Below are positions 56,647-64,000 of a stretch of DNA of 64,000 nt, one piece after another. Position 1 is the first letter of the stretch; each line of letters begins with the position of its first letter. The notes under the pieces are model-generated. The model saw only the letters and a list, made by a program, of their open reading frames with translations, did no database searches and was not told the origin of the DNA. Origin of the DNA: Scolanthus callimorphus (lineage: Eukaryota; Cnidaria; Anthozoa; Actiniaria; Edwardsiidae); NCBI GenBank assembly GCA_033964015.1, contig CM066912.1, forward strand, positions 8,830,371 to 8,894,370, in the 5' to 3' direction. The translations under genes and the position numbers were made by a program.

Positions 56647-58155
56647 ATTAGAGCTGGAAGCTCGCCATATACGAGGCAAATAGCGGCACGAACGGGATCG
56701 GCAGAGGCTGCAACAGGCGGGTGGCTGCAGGTATGGCGGCATCTGGAACTGGGCGAAAGCATGTAGACATCGGCTGGTGACATGTAGACATAACCTGGTG
56801 AAACGAAAAAGAAATCTACTAGCGACTCACGGGCTTACGTATCTTCCTTAGTGAAAAGGCCATGAATCAAAGTCAGGATTCCTTAATTAAGACAAGACTT
56901 GTCAAAAGAATGTATCCTTAATTCAACAACACACTGTTACATAAGAGTGTTATTTATTATATAAACACCAATGAAATACCAGGTGATCTCCCGCGCGAAA
57001 ACTTGATATCTTCACACGTGAAAATATCATGTTATTTTCACATGTGAAAATATCACACTTGCCTTTGCTGAATGCTCGATTTTTAAGCTTAACTCAAATA
57101 AAATTCGAATTTGGTATTTCATTGATGTTTATATAATAAACAGAACATTACATGACCGCTTGGAGATACGAATTTTATCTTCTCGTGTTAAAAATTTATC
57201 CCACTCGTTCCCTGCGCTCACTCGTGAGATAAATTTTCAACACTCGAAGATAAAATTCGTATCTCCGCGCGGCCATGTAATATCCTCTATGTAACCCACA
57301 CATTTCAAGACTTCGCGGCATAATTACTCAATGAAAATAGTGTATTTAATAATAACACAGGGAATATTACTCACAGGTGGAACAAGAGGCTGTGCACAGG
57401 GTAAGCCAAGCTGGGGGTGATACTGGGAATAAGGAATGGATCCTTAGCTTCAGTAACCTCCAGTTTGGCAGATACCGTGGTAAAAGCTTTCTTTGGCTGC
57501 TGAGCAATGATGTTGGGTGGGCGGTGATGGTCTTGGCTGAACACCAGCGGCATAGAGAGGTTAACCCGAGGACTGGCCCTGATCCCCAGTTGGATAACAA
57601 GGAGGCACTTTACCAGTGAGTTGCATTTTCAAATTAAATAAATATAATAAACATTAACATTAACATAAATTAACATTAAATAAAATGAAATAAAAAGGCA
57701 AATTTGATAGAATGGTTAAGTCAGCAATTTGTTTTACTCTGTTTAGGTATGCAAACTACTTCCCAGACATGAAAAAGGCAATCCAGGCCAGAAGAGACAA
57801 GAACGACCAATCAGCAGCTGTGAAGGAGGGTGGTGGTGTGGTAGGTTTTGGCCCCTACAGTACTTGGACCCGGCTCGCTGTGTTGCAGTCTGAGGACTCC
57901 ATGGTGAGAGCATGGCTTAGAAGAATCATGAAGATTCCAGTCCAGTACCCTGGGGTGCAGCTTGATCAGCTACAAAAGTTTGTTCGGGAGAGACAGGCAG
58001 CAGCTGTTGAGGCTGATGATGCTCAACTTCTCCAAGTTATGGAAGAGTTTAAGCTAAATCGGCCTGATCAGCTGCCTTCTGTCCCTCCTCCTCCATCTGT
58101 CGCTCCTCCTCCAACAGAGTTGCCCGTGACCGCAACTCAGCCACAACATACCGCG

Positions 58156-58434
58156 TCGGGCGATTTTTTTATTTACGCCCACTTTATGGCACTTAGAAAC
58201 TTTTCAGGCAAGTTATTAAGAAAAAAGGAAAAAGTATTCATGGTGGTGCGAGCCCTCAACCCTGTGTAAATTACTTATTCATAACGCAACATCTTACACA
58301 TGAACTACGAGTGAGTTCGCAGGTCAACATCCTCCTTTTCATTCACTCATAGAACGAGTATATTTGAATCATAATGAATATTTATACTAGCTAGCCGCCA
58401 TCTTGAAGTGGGCGTAAAAAATAAATTCGCCCGA
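58156..58434. mobile_element. 279-bp MITE in cassette copy 4
   Basis: The left end TCGGGCGATTTTTTTATTTA with ACGCCCACTT is matched by the inverted right end AAGTGGGCGTAAAAAATAAA with TTCGCCCGA. It interrupts the threonine/glutamine-rich end of exon 3. No target duplication is evident. Confidence 0.7.
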
Positions 58435-60025
58435 GTCGGCCTCTACAGTCCAGCAGGTAAAATATTTATCAGTTTATCAGAGAGACCATTATAAGTAAAA
58501 ATTGTTTGTCAAACTCGTGAATATGCAAGGAGTACTATTCGAGATGCAGCCCCTTACCAGCAGACAACAGCTCAAGGAAACCTCCCCATGTGGCTCCACC
58601 CACCCGAACCAGCTCATCATTACACAAGCCCGCCGGCCAACCCAGGGCCATACCTTCCTGACCCCCTTCTTTCTGTGGACGCCACATCGATCGTGGGGTG
58701 TGGCTTTGCGCTGCGATGAGACCTGCCGCGCAGCGCAGAAAAGCAAGGAGAAAAAATCGGCATCGAATACCTGTACGGGCAAACGGGCAAGACCTGGGGG
58801 GCCATAAACCTCGGCCCTGAAGAGCCAGAGGAGCTGACGGAGGAAGACGGAGACACAGAAGATGAGGGATTTGACGAGATTGACGAGGAAGATGATCCCA
58901 CCATCCCCTCTATCATGGATCATCCAGTCCGTTCTCCCTCAACCTCTTCCCGGCCAGTTCCGGTGAGCGTCAGCTCTCCTAGCAGCCCTCAGCCTGGCCC
59001 TCCTAGCAGCCCACTGCCTGGCCCATCTGGCAGCCCACAGCCTGGCCCTCCTCGCAGCCCACTGCCTGGCCCATCTGGCAGCCCACATCCTGGCCCTCCT
59101 AGCAGCCCACTGCCTGGTCCATCCCCATCTGATGGCGAGGATGAAAGCACTGAAGAAGAAGACGTAAGCTATTGAAAATCATCATGTGAATTATCTAAGG
59201 ACACATTACTCAATTTCTCTTCTAATTTTCAGGGTGTCGTTGGTCCTAAAGGGGTGCTCGGATGGAAGCAGATAGAGGAGTTGGCCAGTGAACTGTTTTC
59301 TCTGCACGAACATCTGTGCTTACCGAGTCGAGGGTAAACAGACTCATTGGTATAGAGAAAACAGTGATCACACTGGCCGATTTCAAAGGGCGAAACCACA
59401 TCCTCACAAACAGACTGGCGCTCCCGGAATCGTCACCATGAAGAAGTAAATATCACAACATCAATTCTTTGTTTTTTGTCTTCTTCTAAAAAATACCTTT
59501 ATTCTTCAGAGTGATGGTGGGAGGTAACTCCGGCCCAGCCACGTCTGTAGATGCCAGTCCACTGGTAGAGGCGCTCTGTCTTCGCCTGGAGACTACCTTC
59601 TCTTCACCAAAAAAAGTCAATGGACGGACTGTCTCCCGGTGGAAGGTTATCCTGGATAAGTATCATCATATCAGGAACCTGGTGACCCTACACCACAGGC
59701 TGATGGCTGCCACGAACATCCAGCTCTACGAGCTTAATCAAACCACGTTGTTAAACTGGTAAGACGACATTAACGTGCTAAAAGTGCATACATTTTGCTT
59801 CCTTACTAATTTCTGCCTATTTCTTTATCTAAAGGTGGAATGCGCGCACCAAAAACACGGAGAAACGGGTACTGGAGCAAGCTCTCCCACCGCTGGCTGC
59901 TAGCATCGAGTCTGCACAGCCCCTGCCTCCTGCTAGAACTCTGTTACCAAAGCCAGCGCAGCACCCAGGGCCTTCCGTCCACCCATTCCCTGTGGTTGAG
60001 CCCCCTCCTGTTAATCCTAGAACTG

Positions 60026-60215
60026 TATTTAATCTTATTGTATTTAATCTTATTGTATTTAATCTTATTGTATTTAATCTTATTGTATTTAATCTTATTG
60101 TATTTAATCTTATTGTATTTAATCTTATTGTATCTTAATATTTAATATTGTATTTTAATTTTAATCTTATTGTATTTAATCTTATTGTGGAATAAAGTGT
60201 TGTTGTTGTTGTTGT
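60026..60215 (+). mobile_element. Short retroposon tail inserted in the last exon of cassette copy 4
   Basis: TAGAACTG flanks the insert on both sides (60018-60025 and 60216-60223). The insert is eight units of a 15-bp repeat (GTATTTAATCTTATT) ending GGAATAAAGTG and (TTG)n, which looks like the 3' end of a LINE or SINE with a microsatellite tail. Confidence 0.65.
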
Positions 60216-60587
60216 TAGAACTGCAACCCCCTCTACTGCGCCACCTCCTCTTAATCCTAGAACTGCAACCCCCTCTAGTGCTTCAACGCCTGTAATCCCT
60301 CGCGTCATCCCAGTACCTCGGACACTACTGTTCTACCAACAGAAAAGAGCGGAAGAAGATGATGCCACCGATGTGCCTGCCAAGAAGAAGTACACGTCCA
60401 CCAAATGCCATCTTCCCAAGAATAAAGACTTCGGCCACAGCAGGAATATCGGTGACAACGGTGTGGATACCTACTGTCCAGCCGTGGAGGGAAAAGATGG
60501 CCTTTCTGCAGAGGAATGGCTAAAGCAGCGGAGGGCAAGCAACCCTAGGACTAAAAGAAGTAGAAGTAAGTCCCTGAAGACTACACC

Positions 60588-60800
60588 TTTACACACACTT
60601 TCATAAAACTCTGACCACGCATACACACTTCATACATCAGACTCAACAATGTTAATGTTGGTCACTTTACACACACTTTCATACAACTCTGACCACGCAT
60701 ACACACTTCATACATCAGACTCAACAATGTTAATGTTGGTCACTTTACACACACTTTCATACAACTCGGACCAGCATACACATTTCATACAGACTGAACA
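60588..60800. repeat. 78-bp tandem repeat after cassette copy 4
   Basis: Units starting TTTACACACACTTTCAT begin at 60588, 60666 and 60744 and contain CAATGTTAATGTTGGTCAC. Confidence 0.75.
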
Positions 60801-60814
60801 GTGTTACTGTCGAG

Positions 60815-60895
60815 TCACCCAAATCCATCCAGGTGTGTGACTGTGACATTATTGTTGCATGTTGCGATGGGTTCGATTGCCATATGGATCATGGT
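60815..60895 (+). repeat. tRNA-like (B-box) repeat after cassette copy 4
   Basis: GATGGGTTCGATTGCCATAT with an upstream AAATCCATCCAGGTGTGTGA, as in 9070-9165 and 62100-62195. Confidence 0.4.
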
Positions 60896-60959
60896 GCTCT
60901 CATATGTAATACAACACACACAGAAACATTTACAACACTGCTAACACGACTTCTCTTCC

Positions 60960-61192
60960 TTTTCTCATTCCAATATCATATTTTTTAATTTTTCAAATTT
61001 CTAAAGGGAAGTTTCTTTATTATTTTCAACTTTCCCTGGGTCCTTTTTCCTCTCCCTTTTTCCCCCTCCTCTTCTTTCCTTTTTTCTCCCTTTTTCCCCT
61101 CTTTTCTTTTCTTTCTTTCTCTTCTTTTTGCCCCTCCCCTCCCCTCTTCGCGGGGCGGGAAGATTGCGTGCCAACCTTTGTGCTGCGGAAAG

Positions 61193-61247
<55 letters not shown>

Positions 61248-61776
61248 GAATATCCACATTATCAGACGTATATGTACGTCTGACCTAGACTTGGCACACA
61301 GCCCGAAAAACTAATAATGTCAAGTTTAAGTTAATGGTCTAAATTGAAGGAAAATGAACATTAGAAAAAATACATCAAATCAACACAATTCTACTTGTGT
61401 GAGAGGAAAGATCATTAACCCAAAAGTAGACATTTCTCTACTCTTTTCATGCACGCAAAAAGAGGATCAAAATTACCAGAAAAAAGCTGGAAAATCAAGT
61501 ACCTCACACAAATCCTACACTCCACAAATTCCCGCACAAAATACGACCCAAATGCATCATGGGTAACTTGGTCCATCCTCGACATGGAATCTCCCCAGCA
61601 AAACAAACTACCAGGGAAATCAATTTATACTAAGTCTTTCCACCCGAGAGCCTAGCAAACACTTATCCAAGCCCCAAAAGACACCCCCAAAATTTTTTTT
61701 GCGCAGGGGCCTGTATAATATATGATATTTTTATATTATTTGATAAATAACATGACATTAAAAATTGTGCTTTTAG
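60960..61776. other. Pyrimidine-rich gap between cassette copies 4 and 5
   Basis: 61020-61150 is almost pure C/T. From 61709 the DNA matches the 5' intron of copy 1 (8690 onward), marking the start of the copy 1/copy 5 homology. Confidence 0.5.
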
Positions 61777-63820
61777 GTAGAGAAGGAAGCTAAGGCGAGG
61801 GTGAAGAGTGCAGGTGGGGATACTGGTGATCAAGAGTGGGTTTTTAGCCAGAGCTCACTACAATTTGGGATGTACCGGGGAAAGACTTTTGTCTGGCTGC
61901 TAAAAAATGACATTGGTTGGGCAGTTATGGTCCTGGCAACCCATGAGCAAAAAAGGGAGTCAGCAAGGCATCCAACGGGCGGTTTCCAATGGGACAACAA
62001 GGAACACCTTCATCGGTATGTTTGTGTTTTTCTAAATGTTTATGCAACTTTCCATTGCTATAACTCAGTGTTTCACTTGACTTGTAACACATAACACTGA
62101 CTGAGAGTCACCGAAATCCATTCAGGTGTACAGTTGTGATAGTCTTGTTGCATGCTGTAATGGGTTCAAGTCCCATATGGGTTCATTGTGCAACTCAAAG
62201 CACAAAGTCTAATTTTCTCCTTCTTTTTGTCCTCCTCTCTCTTTCCTTTCTCTTTTGTAGCCTTTTTTCCCTCTTTATTTCTTTTAAGATTAAATTGTAT
62301 ATATGTAATGTTTTTTTAAACATATTTTATTGTATTGGTTTATATTACCAGTGTTAATATTTACATGTGCCTATTTTTACAGCTATGCATCCTACTTTCC
62401 TAATGTAATGAAAGCAGTAACCAGGAATCTGAGGAATCTGTGGATTTTGGTGAGATGACAAGGGAGGCCTTGGTGAACTCCACAGATCCAAAGCATCAGG
62501 CCTGGCTAAAAAGGATAATGCGAGTACCAGTAAATACTCCCGGTAGCCTCATGGACAGGTCTGGGGCATACGCAAGGAGCAAGAGGCAAGAGGCGGCTGT
62601 GGAGCACACTGATGATGCTCAGCTTGTCCAGGCTCTAGACGAGTTTGAGCAAAGCCAGCAAAGTCAGTGTCGTCCACAAGAAACCACACCTCTGACAAGA
62701 CAAGTAATTTAAAAAATATAAATAAGTGTAAGAACCAATTGAAATGCAAATGCTATGCCTTGTCTTCTAAAAACAGAGTCTAACTTGGGAATTTAATGTC
62801 ATACAGATCGAGCTACCGAAGGCCTGGCAGCAGAGTTTGCCAGAGCAGCTGCAGTCATGGCTGGGCAAAGCATTATATGCGATAGATCCAGTGAGTGGGA
62901 GGCAGAGCCTAAAACAAGGTGTATCTATGTGGTTGTACCCCCCTGAGCCAGCCCAGATCCACACAATGCCACCAGCAAACCCTGCACAGTACTTTAACAT
63001 CCCGTTCTTCTTATGGGCCCCGAAAAGAACCTGGAACCTTGGGTTTCAGTGCGACAAAGACTGCCAGGAGGCGCAAGCCAAAAAAGGAGCAAAGCAATAC
63101 CTGACCCACGCTGGATTATATAGCACCAACCAAACAGGTTCCAGACATGATGGTGGTACCAAAACCTGCCTGGTTTCTGTGAATCTTCTTGCGTGATGTG
63201 ATGACACGACAGGAAGTCCTGAAAGCAGAAATCACGTCAATATTTGGCACTGTTCTTAAGATGGATTCGACTAAAAAGGTACCACCTACTTTTTTTTATT
63301 CTATTTTATTCAATTTTATTTTATTTCATGCCAAGTTTTTTGTATATGGTTTCCTTTATTTTGTAGGTTGCAAAAAAGGTGGCAGGAAAGGCAGCAGGAC
63401 GTCATCGTGGGTCACCAATGTAGGTAACGATACGGCCAAGTGTTGATGTCTGTCCTGACTGACTCCGAGGGGGAAGGGCTGGCAGACATGGCAACTGGTC
63501 TGGTTGCTCGGTATAAGGACGCCAATGTACCACAACCAAGAGCTCTGTATGTCGACCGGGACTGCTGCAGTGGCACCACATCAAGGATGCGCACCCATGT
63601 TCTCTGGTTGGGACGACATCATGTCAATTTGCCTTGGCATCTGGCACTACATGAGGCGGTTTGCTGCTGGGTGCACCTCGGAATCGCACGCCTTGTATCA
63701 TGCGTTCCTTGCTCGGCTCTCTTCTTGCATCTTCGAGTGGGATAAGGAAGACGTGTCCCTCCTGCAAGAAGCCAAGAAAGCTCCACTGCAAGCACAGGAC
63801 ACGAGGCGCTGAGACATCAC
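61777..63820 (+). pseudogene. Cassette copy 5, 5' half through the core block
   Basis: Exons: 61777-62015 (SSLQFGMYRGKTFVWLL; DIGWAVMVLATHEQKRE), 62383-62703 (MTREALVNSTDPKHQAWLKR), 62807-63278 (PEQLQSWLGKALYAIDPVSG; MWLYPPEPAQIHTMPPANPA; FFLWAPKRTWNLGFQCDKDC) and from 63367. In the third, LTHAGLY is joined directly to APTKQVPDMM, losing about 90 residues present in copy 1, and TGA at 63177 interrupts WFL*IFLRDVMTRQEVLKAE before MDSTKK. The last exon passes through three frames: VAKKVAGKAAG, then VLMSVLTDSEGEGLADMATG with YVDRDCCSGTTSR, then GIWHYMRRFAAGCTSESH and CIFEWDKEDVSLLQEAKKAP. DRDCC and the WHYMRRFA block are the most conserved parts and plausible active-site positions. Confidence 0.7.
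62100..62195 (+). repeat. tRNA-like (B-box) repeat, intron of cassette copy 5
   Basis: AATGGGTTCAAGTCCCATAT; same place and sequence as 9070-9165 in the homologous intron. Confidence 0.4.
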
Positions 63821-63911
63821 GCCTAATCAATGACCAAAACGGTACAGTTCAATAGAACATAGATCTAATGTTATAGATAACATATAACTCACATTTTTTT
63901 CATTATTCCAG

Positions 63912-64000
63912 GTGGTGAAGAAACTGGCAGGAAAGGCGGCCAAAACAGTCTCCTGGCTCACAAATGTGGGCAACGAGCATGGTCAGGTGCTGATGTCGGT
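63912..64000 (+). pseudogene. Second copy of a cassette core exon, cut by the window end
   Basis: After an AG acceptor (TTCCAG, 63911) the exon reads VVKKLAGKAAKTVSWLTNVG and NEHGQVLMS with no frame break. It is the same exon as at 63367, which is damaged at this point (GKAAGRHRG). Two versions of one exon therefore lie 545 bp apart; the rest lies beyond base 64000. Confidence 0.6.

Larger units (their letters stand above)
57377..60606 (+). pseudogene. Cassette copy 4, nearly complete exon set but core deleted
   Basis: Exons: 57377-57615 (LQFGRYRGKSFLWLLSNDVG), 57747-58456 (YANYFPDMKKAIQARRDKND; VRAWLRRIMKIPVQYPGVQL; interrupted by a MITE), about 58548-59163, 59233-59445, 59510-59758 (VSRWKVILDKYHHIRNL; NIQLYELNQTTLLNW) and 59835-60606 (proline-rich linker; zinc-ribbon-like KCHLPKNKDFGHSRNIG). 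Exon 4 has MWLHPPEPAHHYTSPPA, a frame change near 58650 and FFLWTPHRSWGVALRCDETC. At about 58745 it jumps straight to IEYLYGQTGKTWGAINLGPE, so the whole MDSTKK/DRDCCSG/WHYMRR core is missing. A second frame change is near 59315. A serine-proline repeat (PGPPSSPLPGPSGSPQ type) fills 58975-59125. Confidence 0.7.

Noticed and set aside
24946..57615. Joining the orphan exon at 24946 to cassette copy 4 exon 57377 as one gene with a 32-kb intron.
   Set aside because: Splice phases do not match (phase 2 against phase 0) and the gap is full of unrelated elements.
1..64000. CRISPR arrays, bacterial operons or ribosomal RNA genes.
   Set aside because: None seen; splice sites, intron-bearing transposases and retroelements show eukaryotic nuclear DNA.

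Overview
The window reads as nuclear DNA from an animal, most likely a cnidarian of the anthozoan type (coral or sea anemone). It is AT-rich, has GT-AG introns, and is crowded with DNA transposons and retroelement relics of kinds I know to be abundant in anthozoans: intron-containing PIF/Harbinger, ISL2EU with a YqaJ exonuclease, hAT, Mutator-like, Penelope-like and L1-like elements. The lineage call is inference. No complete, recognisable housekeeping gene is present. The only host-like coding evidence is a few orphan exons, one of them split by a transposon. Layout: 1-500 holds an unrecognised open frame. 644-6174 is a PIF/Harbinger element with an apparently intact six-exon transposase and a damaged Myb/SANT-like partner on the other strand. 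6879-7865 is a frameshifted, 3'-truncated Mutator-like transposase. 8509-15016 is a broken copy of a large multi-exon family (called 'the cassette' here), carrying an internally deleted hAT element, a Penelope-like fragment and a LINE endonuclease fragment. 15504-23916 holds two ends of a second cassette copy on either side of a 3.7-kb element with about 240-bp terminal inverted repeats. 24050-36860 is sparse: one orphan cassette exon, LINE tails, several short inverted-repeat elements, and an exon split by a 1,219-bp element with a 9-bp target duplication. 36865-40540 repeats the Penelope/cassette/LINE composite and then carries tRNA-like repeats, one interrupted by a TTAA-flanked MITE. 41783-42992 has a reverse-transcriptase scrap, a 42-bp minisatellite and a multi-copy domain fragment. 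44331-49850 is a complete-length ISL2EU element with TA target duplications and two convergent damaged genes. 51845-56646 holds gene fragments, a second copy of a 182-bp hairpin, a LINE tail and minisatellites. 57377-60606 and 61777-64000 are two more cassette copies. The cassette family is the main unifying feature. Five partial copies plus one orphan exon together show an ordered protein: a short N-terminal exon; a domain with Y-[RK]-G-K-[TS]-F; a cysteine-containing block with the motif FFLW-P-[KH]-R (the region I recall as DUF6729); a block ending MDSTKK; a block with VDRDCCSG and then WHYMRRFA-GCT and CIFEWDKED, which looks like a nuclease/transposase core; an acidic, proline-rich linker; a helical block; and a C-terminal zinc ribbon. 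Every copy is broken and several have lost parts of the putative core, so the family behaves like a mobile element whose autonomous form is not in this window.
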